Below, one piece after another: positions 33,710 through 41,592 of a stretch of 64,000 nt of DNA. The stretch spans positions 2,108,001-2,172,000 of the forward strand of contig NZ_CP015992.1 of the NCBI RefSeq assembly GCF_001708505.1, in the 5' to 3' direction. Numbering within the stretch: the stretch's first letter is position 1; every line of letters starts with the position of its first letter. The DNA comes from Pseudomonas sp. TCU-HL1. GTDB lineage: Bacteria; Pseudomonadota; Gammaproteobacteria; Pseudomonadales; Pseudomonadaceae. Both the position numbers and the translations under genes were made by a program. The notes below the pieces were generated by a model. It was not told the origin of the DNA, searched no databases, and saw only the letters and a program-made list of their open reading frames with translations.

Positions 33710-34066
33710 ATGATGCGTCCGGACGCCAAGGTCAAAGCCGTCTACCTCTATCCGAAACCCGTCGACTTCCGGAAGTCCATTGATGGTCTGGCGGCCTTGG
33801 TGGAGCTGGATATCAAGGTGGCCGTGTTCGACCCGGTGTTGTTCGTCTTCCTCAACAAAACACGCAACCGGGTGAAGATCCTCTATTGGGAACGCAATGG
33901 CTTTTGCCTGTGGCTCAAGCGCCTGCAGGCCGAGCGTTTCAAGACCAAGCCTGATGCTGAAGAGCCCATCGTGTTGACGGTGCGGGAACTGAATCAGTTG
34001 CTGGCAGGATTCGACCTCTGGGGGAACCAGCCACACAAGGTGCTGACCCCGCGTTTTGTGAGCTGA
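33710..34066 (+). CDS. tnpB: IS66 family accessory protein TnpB (inner element)
   Basis: A 118-residue IS66 Orf2/TnpB protein with the family signature KPVDFRKSIDGLAALVE near residues 17-33 and KTRNRVKILYWERNGFCLW near 50-68. It is needed with TnpC for IS66 transposition; its exact role is not established. It lies 20 bases before tnpC. The protein is the same as the copy in the outer element. Confidence 0.95.
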   Translation: MMRPDAKVKAVYLYPKPVDFRKSIDGLAALVELDIKVAVFDPVLFVFLNKTRNRVKILYWERNGFCLWLKRLQAERFKTKPDAEEPIVLTVRELNQLLAGFDLWGNQPHKVLTPRFVS

Positions 34067-34085
34067 GTCGGTATAATCCGGCGCC

Positions 34086-35585
34086 ATGAAATCTGGCGCA
34101 GACTCCCTTCCCGACGATCCCGTCCTGCTCAAGGCCTTGGTTCTGCAATTGCAGGAACAGGTTGCTCTGCTGCGCCACAAACTGTTCTCGCCAAAGTCCG
34201 AGCGTAGCCCCGAGGATGCCGACTCCCCTCAGTTGGCCATGTTCAACGAGGCTGAGGAGTTGCTCGAAGAACCTGCTGGCGGATCGGGTGAAGCCGAAGA
34301 AGTCGTCGCCCCAGTGAAGCGACGTGGCAAGCGCAAGCCCCTCCCGGCTGACTTGCCGCGCGTTGAAATCATCCATGAACTGCCCGAGCACGAGTTGACC
34401 TGTGCCTGCGGCGCCTGCAAGCAGGTGATCGGCGAGGAGACCAGCGAGCAATTGGAGATCATCCCGATGCAGGTACGGGTGATCCGCCATATCCGCAAAA
34501 CCTACGCCTGCAAAGCCTGCGAAAGCGCTCCGGTCACGGCCGACAAGCCGGCCCAACTGATCGAGAAAAGTGTGGCCAGCCCTAGCGTGCTGGCCATGCT
34601 GCTGACCACCAAGTACGCCGATGGCATCCCGCTGTATCGCTTCGAGAGGATGCTCAGCCGCCACGGCCTCGACATCCCCCGCCAGACCCTGGCGCGCTGG
34701 GTGATCCAGTCTGGCGAGCAGTTGCAGCCCCTGCTCAACCTCATGCGCGACCAGTTGCTGGGCTACCCGGTGTTGCACTGCGACGAAACCCGGCTGCAGG
34801 TACTGCACGAACCCGGGCGCGATCCCACCGCGCAGTCCTGGATGTGGGTACAGAGCGGCGGCCCGCCGGAGAAACCCGTCGTCCTCTTCGACTACAGCAC
34901 CAGCCGCGCGCAGGAGGTGCCGTTGCGCCTGCTCGCCGGCTATCGCGGCTACCTGATGACCGACGACTATGCCGGCTACAACGCCGTGGCCGCGCAAGAC
35001 GGCATCGAGCGCCTGGCCTGCTGGGCTCACGCTCGACGCAAATTCATCGAGGCACAGACGGTGCAGCCCAAGGGCAAGATCGGGCGCGCCGACATGGCCT
35101 TGAACCTGATCAACCAGCTGTACGGCATCGAGCGCGATCACAAGGACAGCGGCAACCTGGAACGTCACGCCGCACGACAGCAGCGCAGCCGGCCCCTCCT
35201 GGAACAGCTCAAGGCCTGGCTGGACAAGACCCAGCCACAGGTCGCCGCGCAGAATGCCCTGGGCAAGGCGGTGAACTACCTGGCCAGCAACTGGAGCCGG
35301 CTCGTGCGCTATGTCGAAGGCGGGCATCTGCCCATCGACAACAACCGTGCCGAGAACGCCATCCGTCCTTTCGTGATCGGCCGCAAGAACTGGCTGTTCA
35401 GCGACACGCCCAAGGGCGCCACGGCCAGCGCGCAGCTCTACAGCCTGATCGAAACGGCCAAAGCCAACGGGCAAGAACCCTATGCCTGGCTGCGCCACGT
35501 CCTGGAGCGCCTGCCAACGGCCAACAGTGTCGAAGACTACGAAGCCCTGCTGCCGTGGAACTGCCCGCCGACTAGCACATCCTGA
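34086..35585 (+). CDS. tnpC: IS66 family transposase TnpC (intact)
   Basis: A 499-residue transposase. It has an N-terminal helical/leucine-zipper region (LKALVLQLQEQVALLRHKLF), a zinc-binding segment (CACGACKQV and YACKACE, residues about 105-145), and a DDE domain with HCDETRLQ, TDDYAGYN and NNRAENAIRPF holding the acidic triad. A C-terminal tail ends LLPWNCPPTSTS. It appears complete, so this copy may still be able to move and to act on the ends of the outer element. Confidence 0.96.
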   Translation: MKSGADSLPDDPVLLKALVLQLQEQVALLRHKLFSPKSERSPEDADSPQLAMFNEAEELLEEPAGGSGEAEEVVAPVKRRGKRKPLPADLPRVEIIHELPEHELTCACGACKQVIGEETSEQLEIIPMQVRVIRHIRKTYACKACESAPVTADKPAQLIEKSVASPSVLAMLLTTKYADGIPLYRFERMLSRHGLDIPRQTLARWVIQSGEQLQPLLNLMRDQLLGYPVLHCDETRLQVLHEPGRDPTAQSWMWVQSGGPPEKPVVLFDYSTSRAQEVPLRLLAGYRGYLMTDDYAGYNAVAAQDGIERLACWAHARRKFIEAQTVQPKGKIGRADMALNLINQLYGIERDHKDSGNLERHAARQQRSRPLLEQLKAWLDKTQPQVAAQNALGKAVNYLASNWSRLVRYVEGGHLPIDNNRAENAIRPFVIGRKNWLFSDTPKGATASAQLYSLIETAKANGQEPYAWLRHVLERLPTANSVEDYEALLPWNCPPTSTS

Positions 35586-35630
35586 TCGCGATACCCCGTC
35601 AAAGGAAGACGGGGTTTATGGAGCGGTTAC

Positions 35631-36547
35631 CCGTCTTGCGCGGCCACGGCGTTGTAGTCGGCGTAGTCATCGGTCATCAGGTAGCCGCGATAGCCTGCGA
35701 GCAGGTGCAACGGTACTTCCTGCGCACGGCTGGTGCTGTAGTCGAAAAGGACGACAGGTTTCTCCGGCGGGCCGCCGCTTTGCACCCACATCCAGGACTG
35801 CGCCGTGGGATCTCGCCCGGGTTCATGCAATACCTGCAGCCGGGTTTCGTCGCAGTGCAACACCGGGTAGCCCAGCAATTGGTCGCGCATGAGGTTGAGC
35901 AGGGGCTGCAACTGCTCGCCAGACTGGATCACCCAGCGCGCCAGGGTCTGGCGGGGGAGGTCGAGGCCGTGGCGGCTGAGCATCCTCTCGAAGCGATACA
36001 GCGGGATGCCATCGGCGTACTTGGTGGTCAGCAGCATGGCCAGCACGCTAGGGCTGGCCACACTTTTCTCGATCAGTTGGGCCGGCTTGTCGGCCGTGAC
36101 CGGAGCGCTTTCGCAGGCTTTGCAGGCGTAGGTTTTGCGGATATGGCGGATCACCCGTACCTGCATCGGGATGATCTCCAATTGCTCGCTGGTCTCCTCG
36201 CCGATCACCTGCTTGCAGGCGCCGCAGGCACAGGTCAACTCGTGCTCGGGCAGTTCATGGATGATTTCAACGCGCGGCAAGTCAGCCGGGAGGGGCTTGC
36301 GCTTGCCACGTCGTTTCACTGGGGCGACGACTTCTTCGGCTTCACCCGATCCGCCAGCAGGTTCTTCGAGCAACTCCTCAGCCTCGTTGAACATGGCCAA
36401 CTGAGGGGAGTCGGCATCCTCGGGGCTACGCTCGGACTTTGGCGAGAACAGTTTGTGGCGCAGCAGAGCAACCTGTTCCTGCAATTGCAGAACCAAGGCC
36501 TTGAGCAGGACGGGATCGTCGGGAAGGGAGTCTGCGCCAGATTTCAT
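35631..36547 (-). pseudogene. tnpC: tnpC 5' fragment of the outer IS66 element
   Basis: The first 305 or so codons of the outer transposase, through TDDYADYNAVAAQDG, cut off by the inner element just after the second acidic residue of the triad. Translation then runs into the inner element end and stops at once (35627). The third catalytic acid is on the other side of the insertion, so no active enzyme results. It has a Gly-to-Asp change in DDYADYN compared with the inner copy. Confidence 0.93.
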
Positions 36548-36566
36548 GGCGCCGGATTATACCGAC

Positions 36567-36923
36567 TCAGCTCACAAAACGCGGGGTCAGCACCTTGTGT
36601 GGCTGGTTCCCCCAGAGGTCGAATCCTGCCAGCAACTGATTCAGTTCCCGCACCGTCAACACGATGGGCTCTTCAGCATCAGGCTTGGTCTTGAAACGCT
36701 CGGCCTGCAGGCGCTTGAGCCACAGGCAAAAGCCATTGCGTTCCCAATAGAGGATCTTCACCCGGTTGCGTGTTTTGTTGAGGAAGACGAACAACACCGG
36801 GTCGAACACGGCCACCTTGATATCCAGCTCCACCAAGGCCGCCAGACCATCAATGGATTTCCGGAAGTCGACGGGTTTCGGATAGAGGTAGACGGCTTTG
36901 ACCTTGGCGTCCGGACGCATCAT
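36567..36923 (-). CDS. tnpB: IS66 family accessory protein TnpB (outer element)
   Basis: A 118-residue protein matching the inner-element TnpB, with KPVDFRKSIDGLAALVE and KILYWERNGF. It is intact, but its element lacks a working TnpC. It lies about 80 bases from the element end. Confidence 0.95.
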   Translation of the reverse strand: MMRPDAKVKAVYLYPKPVDFRKSIDGLAALVELDIKVAVFDPVLFVFLNKTRNRVKILYWERNGFCLWLKRLQAERFKTKPDAEEPIVLTVRELNQLLAGFDLWGNQPHKVLTPRFVS

Positions 36924-37046
36924 GACGGGGCTCCACTGGGAAAACGGGAGCCCAGCATCCGCAAGCGGATCGTTCAGTTGAAGGTGGGGTTCATGGAGCG
37001 CTTACTGTGCAGCCGAGTAGCCAGGCTGGTGAGAGTCCCGCGCATA

Positions 37047-37080
37047 AAGAAAAAGCCCCAGGCATATACCGAGGGCTTCT
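37047..37080 (-). terminator. Terminator of the tRNA-Asn gene
   Basis: On the minus strand AGAAGCCCTC...GGGGCTTTTTC forms a stem with a T-run directly after the tRNA. It lies between the tRNA and the IS66 target site. Confidence 0.75.
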
Positions 37081-37084
37081 AATT

Positions 37085-37160
37085 TGGCTCCGCGACCTGG
37101 ACTCGAACCAGGGACCCAATGATTAACAGTCATTTGCTCTACCGACTGAGCTATCGCGGA
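37085..37160 (-). tRNA. tRNA-Asn (GUU)
   Basis: Seventy-six bases on the minus strand fold as a tRNA: acceptor TCCGCGA/TCGCGGA, T-loop GGTTCGAGTCC, anticodon loop CTGTTAATC with anticodon GTT, and encoded CCA end. A tRNA-Asn also lies at this place next to the P. aeruginosa O-antigen locus. Confidence 0.96.
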
Positions 37161-37172
37161 TCGGATTCGCGT

Positions 37173-37200
37173 ATCTTACTGATTAGAAAGGAGAAGTCAA
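37173..37200 (-). promoter_or_regulatory. Promoter of tRNA-Asn
   Basis: On the minus strand TTGACT (37200-37195), 16 bases, TAAGAT (37178-37173), then 12 bases to the tRNA. The -35 element is inside the terminator stem of the upstream aminotransferase gene. Confidence 0.75.
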
Positions 37201-37224
37201 GCGTCTGCTTGAACTTCTCCTTTT
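37187..37224 (-). terminator. Terminator of the aminotransferase gene
   Basis: A long hairpin, AAAGGAGAAGT.CAAGC-AGAC-GCTTG.CTTCTCCTTT with one mismatch in the stem, lies just beyond the aminotransferase stop (37230). The T-run is short. The tRNA-Asn -35 box overlaps its distal arm. Confidence 0.8.
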
Positions 37225-37229
37225 ACTTT

Positions 37230-38426
37230 TCAGAGCACCTGGGTGATGGCGCGGGTAATGCTTTCCAGGTTGCTGTTGTTCAGCGCGGCGACGCAGATGC
37301 GGCCAGTGCTGACGGCGTAGATGCCGAATTCGTTCTTGAGGCGTTCAACCTGCTCGGCGGTGAGGCCGGAGTAGGAGAACATGCCGCGCTGGCGGGCCAC
37401 GAAGCTGAAGTCGCGTTTGGCACCCTGCGCAGCCAGTTGTTCAACCATAGCCAGGCGCATGCCGCGGATGCGAGTGCGCATTTCGCCCAGCTCCGCTTCC
37501 CACATGGCGCGCAGTTCCGGGCTGTTCAACACGGATGCAACCACCGTGGCACCGTGGGTGGGTGGGTTGGAGTAGTTGGTACGAATCACGCGCTTGACCT
37601 GCGACAGCACGCGGCCGGCTTCTTCCTTGGAGCTGGTCACCACGGACAGGGCGCCAACGCGCTCGCCGTAGAGGGAGAACGACTTGGAGAAGGAACTGGA
37701 TACGAAGAACTGCAGGCCGGATTCGGCGAACAGGCGCACTGCGAAGGCGTCTTCGTCGATACCGGCGCCGAAGCCCTGGTAGGCGATGTCGAGGAACGGA
37801 ACATGTTCGCGCTCGCGCAGGACTTCCAGGACGGCTTTCCAGTCTTCCAGTTCAAGGTCCACGCCAGTCGGGTTGTGGCAGCAGGCGTGCAGTACCACGA
37901 TGGAGCGAGCGGGCAGGGCCTTCAGGTCTTCCAGGAGGCCGGCACGATTCACGCCGTTGGTGGCTGCATCGTAGTAGCGGTAGTTCTGTACCGGGAAACC
38001 GGCGGCTTCGAACAGGGCGCGGTGGTTCTCCCAGCTGGGATCGCTGATCGCTACGACGGCGTTGGGCAGCAGGCGCTTCAGGAAGTCGGCGCCGGTCTTC
38101 AGCGCGCCGGTGCCGCCCACGGCTTGGGTGGTAACTACGCGGCCTTGGGCCAGGAGTTCGGAGTTTGCACCAAACAGCAGCTTCTGCACGGCCTGATCAT
38201 AGGCGGCGATGCCTTCGATCGGGAGATAGCCGCGCGGAGCGTGCGCTTCGATGCGGGCCTTTTCCGCTTCAGCTACAGCACGCAGGAGCGGGATGCGGCC
38301 CTCCTCGTTGTAGTAGACGCCCACGCCAAGGTTGACCTTGTTGGCACGGGTATCGGCGTTGAACGCTTCGTTGAGGCCCAGGATTGGGTCGCGCGGAGCC
38401 ATTTCGACGGCAGAAAACAGACTCAT
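37230..38426 (-). CDS. Aspartate/aromatic amino acid aminotransferase (class I)
   Basis: A 398-residue PLP enzyme of the AspC/TyrB type. HACCHNPTGVDLE near residue 190 and the PLP lysine in SSSFSKSFSLYGERVG near residue 246 are diagnostic. The start MSLFSAVEMAPRDPILGL matches the family. It interconverts aspartate or aromatic amino acids and keto acids. It is divergent from uvrB with about 180 bases between, as in P. aeruginosa. Confidence 0.94.
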   Translation of the reverse strand: MSLFSAVEMAPRDPILGLNEAFNADTRANKVNLGVGVYYNEEGRIPLLRAVAEAEKARIEAHAPRGYLPIEGIAAYDQAVQKLLFGANSELLAQGRVVTTQAVGGTGALKTGADFLKRLLPNAVVAISDPSWENHRALFEAAGFPVQNYRYYDAATNGVNRAGLLEDLKALPARSIVVLHACCHNPTGVDLELEDWKAVLEVLREREHVPFLDIAYQGFGAGIDEDAFAVRLFAESGLQFFVSSSFSKSFSLYGERVGALSVVTSSKEEAGRVLSQVKRVIRTNYSNPPTHGATVVASVLNSPELRAMWEAELGEMRTRIRGMRLAMVEQLAAQGAKRDFSFVARQRGMFSYSGLTAEQVERLKNEFGIYAVSTGRICVAALNNSNLESITRAITQVL

Positions 38427-38609
38427 GATGCGGCAGCTCGGAGGAGGAAGGTGAGGGTGGGATGCAACCCCGAACGATGTGCGCTAGGGGTTGCGCAATC
38501 GGGCCGGTATTATAGCGGCCCAGGCCGCTTGCGGCGACATCGCGCGCAAGCTTTCCGCCAGGTATGACGCCTGTTCTGCGCAGATGTCACATCCAACGTC
38601 GAGGTCAGC

Positions 38610-40625
38610 ATGTCGGAGTTCCAGCTTGTCACCCGTTTCAAGCCCGCCGGCGACCAGCCGGAGGCCATTCGCCAGATGGTGGAAGGGCTCGAAGCCGGCC
38701 TTTCGCACCAGACGCTGCTGGGTGTGACGGGGTCGGGGAAGACATTCAGTATCGCCAACGTCATTTCCCAGGTGCAGCGCCCGACGCTGGTCCTGGCGCC
38801 TAACAAGACATTGGCTGCGCAGCTCTATGGAGAGTTCCGGGCGTTCTTTCCGAACAATTCGGTCGAGTACTTCGTGTCGTACTACGACTATTACCAGCCG
38901 GAAGCCTACGTCCCTTCGTCCGACACCTACATCGAGAAGGATGCTTCGATCAACGACCACATCGAGCAGATGCGCCTCTCCGCGACCAAGGCCTTGCTCG
39001 AACGGCCGGATGCCATCATCGTCGCCACTGTTTCTTCTATCTATGGCCTGGGTGACCCGGCGTCGTACCTGCGAATGGTCCTTCACATCGATCGGGGTGA
39101 CCGAATCGACCAACGAACCTTGCTGCGTCGCCTGGCGGAGTTGCAGTACACCCGTAATGACATGGATTTCGCCCGCGCCACCTTCCGGGTTCGCGGTGAT
39201 GTGATCGATATCTTCCCAGCGGAATCCGACCTTGAGGCGATTCGTGTCGAGTTGTTCGATGATGAGGTCGAGAGCCTGGCTGCCTTCGACCCGCTTACCG
39301 GGGAGGTTATCCGTAAGCTGCCGCGATTCACCTTCTACCCCAAGAGCCACTATGTGACGCCGCGCGAGGTGCTGTTGGAGGCGGTCGACCATATAAAGGC
39401 AGAGTTGAAAGAACGCCTGGAGCAGTTACGGGGTGCCAACAAGCTGGTTGAGGCGCAGCGCCTGGAACAGCGCACGCGTTTCGATCTCGAGATGATCCTG
39501 GAACTGGGTTACTGCAACGGCATCGAGAACTACTCTCGCTACCTCTCGGGGCGTGCCCCTGGTGAGCCGCCACCCACCCTCTACGATTACCTGCCGGGCA
39601 ATGCCTTGCTGGTCATCGATGAATCCCACGTCACGGTCCCGCAGGTTGGCGCCATGTTCAAGGGCGACCGCTCGCGGAAGGAAACCCTGGTGGAATACGG
39701 TTTTCGCCTGCCATCGGCGCTGGACAACCGACCGCTGCGGTTCGACGAGTGGGAGGCGATCAGCCCGCAGGCCATCTTCGTCTCGGCGACGCCAGGGCCC
39801 TACGAGGGCGAGCATGCCGGGCGCGTGGTCGAGCAGGTCGTGCGCCCGACCGGGCTGGTGGATCCGGAAGTTGAAGTGCGCCCGGCAACCACTCAGGTGG
39901 ATGATCTGCTTTCCGAGATTCGCAAGCGTGTGGCCGTCGAGGAGCGGGTGCTGGTCACGACCCTGACCAAGCGCATGGCGGAGGATCTGACCGACTATCT
40001 CGCCGATCACGATGTGAAAGTGCGTTACCTGCACTCCGACATCGACACCGTGGAGCGCGTGGAAATTATCCGCGACCTGCGGATCGGCGCCTTCGATGTA
40101 CTGGTGGGCATCAACCTGCTTCGCGAAGGCCTGGATATGCCGGAGGTAGCTCTGGTCGCGATCCTGGATGCGGACAAGGAAGGCTTCCTGCGTTCGGAGC
40201 GCTCGCTGATCCAGACCATTGGTCGTGCTGCGCGAAACCTCAATGGCAGGGCAATCCTCTACGCCGACAAGGTCACCGGCTCGATGCAGCGGGCCCTCGA
40301 TGAGACCGAGCGGCGGCGAATCAAGCAGGTGGCTTTCAACGAGGTCCACGGCATCGTGCCGAAAGGTGTGAAGAAGGACATTCAGGACATTCTCGAAGGC
40401 GCCACGGTGCCGGGCTCGCGCAGCAACAAGCGCAAGGCCATGGCCAAGGCGGCGGAGGAGAGTGCCCGTTACGAGGCGGAGTTGCGTTCGCCGAGCGAAA
40501 TCACCAAGCGCATTCGCCAGATGGAAGAGAGGATGTTCCAGCTGGCCCGCGATCTGGAGTTCGAAGCGGCGGCGCAGTTGCGCGATGAGATCCAGAAATT
40601 GCGTGAGCGCTTGCTCAAGGTCTGA
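38610..40625 (+). CDS. uvrB: Excinuclease ABC subunit B
   Basis: A 671-residue helicase-like protein of nucleotide excision repair. Walker A is GVTGSGKT (residues 38-45). The damage-probing hairpin region is YDYYQPEAYVPSSDTYIEKD. The VIDESHV box and motif VI (QTIGRAARN) follow, and the C-terminal UVR motif (RQMEERMFQLARDLEFEAAA) binds UvrC. I see no LexA box upstream, unlike in E. coli. Confidence 0.98.
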   Translation: MSEFQLVTRFKPAGDQPEAIRQMVEGLEAGLSHQTLLGVTGSGKTFSIANVISQVQRPTLVLAPNKTLAAQLYGEFRAFFPNNSVEYFVSYYDYYQPEAYVPSSDTYIEKDASINDHIEQMRLSATKALLERPDAIIVATVSSIYGLGDPASYLRMVLHIDRGDRIDQRTLLRRLAELQYTRNDMDFARATFRVRGDVIDIFPAESDLEAIRVELFDDEVESLAAFDPLTGEVIRKLPRFTFYPKSHYVTPREVLLEAVDHIKAELKERLEQLRGANKLVEAQRLEQRTRFDLEMILELGYCNGIENYSRYLSGRAPGEPPPTLYDYLPGNALLVIDESHVTVPQVGAMFKGDRSRKETLVEYGFRLPSALDNRPLRFDEWEAISPQAIFVSATPGPYEGEHAGRVVEQVVRPTGLVDPEVEVRPATTQVDDLLSEIRKRVAVEERVLVTTLTKRMAEDLTDYLADHDVKVRYLHSDIDTVERVEIIRDLRIGAFDVLVGINLLREGLDMPEVALVAILDADKEGFLRSERSLIQTIGRAARNLNGRAILYADKVTGSMQRALDETERRRIKQVAFNEVHGIVPKGVKKDIQDILEGATVPGSRSNKRKAMAKAAEESARYEAELRSPSEITKRIRQMEERMFQLARDLEFEAAAQLRDEIQKLRERLLKV

Positions 40626-40651
40626 TGGAGGAGGGGTGTCCTTTTTCTGAG

Positions 40652-41551
40652 TCAGCGGCGGCCGAAAATGATCATTACCACACCTGCCAGGGTGGCCAGG
40701 CAGGCAAGCAGGGTGGCGAAGTCCAGGCGCTCACCAAGGGTCAGGAAGCCCAGCAGCAAGGCCACCACCGGGTTCACGAAGGCGAAGGTCGACACCAGGC
40801 TTGGCTTCACCTCCCGCAGGAGCCAGAAGTACGCGGGGTAGACCCCCAGGCTGACCGGGATTACCAGGTAAGCCATCCAGAGCCAGGCGTCCAGGCTGAC
40901 GCTGCCCAGCGCCACGCCATGCCAGTCTCCGCGCCAGAGGCCGAAGATCGCGAGTATTGCTGTGCCTGTGAGCATCTGCAGGCTGAGACCCATCCAGCTC
41001 GAACGGAACGGCGGTCGCTTGCGCAGCAGCCAGGCGCCGACGGCCCAAAGCAGCGTGGCTGTGACCACCAGGCCGCCAGCGAACCACTGCTGGAAGCCGG
41101 CTTCCGGTCCGAGCCCGCTGCCCATCAGCATCACGATGCCGCCGCTGGCCAGGGCCAGGCCGCAGAGCACCCAGAGCGGCGGGCGGCGGTCCAGCAGCCA
41201 CTCCAGGGCCACGCTCCAGAGGGGCAGGGTGGTATAGAGCATCGCCAGCATGCCGGTGGGCAGGAACTGGTTGGCGTAGATGAGTGCGCCCTGGCCAACG
41301 GCGATCAGCAATATGCCACCTACCAGGGCCCCTCCCAGGTCGCTGCGTTGAACCTGTGCCTTGCCGCTGGCCAGCACCCAGCCCAACGCCAGCAGGCCGG
41401 CAAAGAGAAAGCGCAAGGTGCCGATGACGAAGGGCGGTAGTTCGCGCAGGAGGAAATGGTTGGCGAGGTAAGTGGTGCCCCAGCCGATGTAAATCATGGC
41501 GAAGGCACCGATCAGGAGAAGGGTGCGGCGAGATGAAGCGTGGGAAGACAT
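40652..41551 (-). CDS. EamA-family transporter (YedA-like)
   Basis: A 299-residue membrane protein with about ten helices in two EamA halves. MIYIGWGTTYLANHFLLRELPP at the N-terminus and PVVALLLGFLTLGERLDFATL near residue 255 are typical of the YedA/RhaT-like branch. The substrate is unknown. It is convergent with uvrB, 26 bases apart. Confidence 0.88.
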   Translation of the reverse strand: MSSHASSRRTLLLIGAFAMIYIGWGTTYLANHFLLRELPPFVIGTLRFLFAGLLALGWVLASGKAQVQRSDLGGALVGGILLIAVGQGALIYANQFLPTGMLAMLYTTLPLWSVALEWLLDRRPPLWVLCGLALASGGIVMLMGSGLGPEAGFQQWFAGGLVVTATLLWAVGAWLLRKRPPFRSSWMGLSLQMLTGTAILAIFGLWRGDWHGVALGSVSLDAWLWMAYLVIPVSLGVYPAYFWLLREVKPSLVSTFAFVNPVVALLLGFLTLGERLDFATLLACLATLAGVVMIIFGRR

Positions 41552-41592
41552 GTACAGCCTGAAGCGCAGCGCGCCGGTTGCCCGGCGCGGGA

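Larger units (their letters stand above)
33628..35630 (+). mobile_element. Inner, intact IS66-family element
   Basis: A 2003-base element with ends GTAAGCGCTCCATGAACCCC and, at the right edge, the complement of GTAACCGCTCCATAAACCCC. The 8-base target repeat CCGTCTTG lies at 33620-33627 and 35631-35638, inside tnpC of the outer element. It contains tnpB and a full-length tnpC and no tnpA. A hairpin CCCCGTC...GACGGGG (35594-35614) lies next to the right end. It reads opposite to the outer element. Confidence 0.94.
32994..37005 (-). mobile_element. Outer IS66-family element (interrupted by a second copy)
   Basis: Terminal inverted repeats GTAAGCGCTCCAT lie at both edges (left 32994, right reading inward from 37005). 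The flanking 8 bases are identical, TGTGCAGC at 32986-32993 and 37006-37013, the target duplication size of the IS66 family. The element reads leftwards: tnpB at 36567-36923, then tnpC, which is split by the inner element. Without the inner copy and its target repeat it is 2001 bases. There is no tnpA; only about 80 bases lie between the end and tnpB. With tnpC broken, it cannot make its own transposase. Confidence 0.93.

Noticed and set aside
37006..37160. tRNA-Asn as attachment site of an integrative element at the O-antigen locus
   Set aside because: No integrase gene or repeated tRNA 3' end was found; the IS66 elements have their own target repeats outside the tRNA.
38427..38609. LexA box upstream of uvrB
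   Set aside because: I searched for CTGT-N8-ACAG and found no match; uvrB here does not look SOS-controlled from this region.
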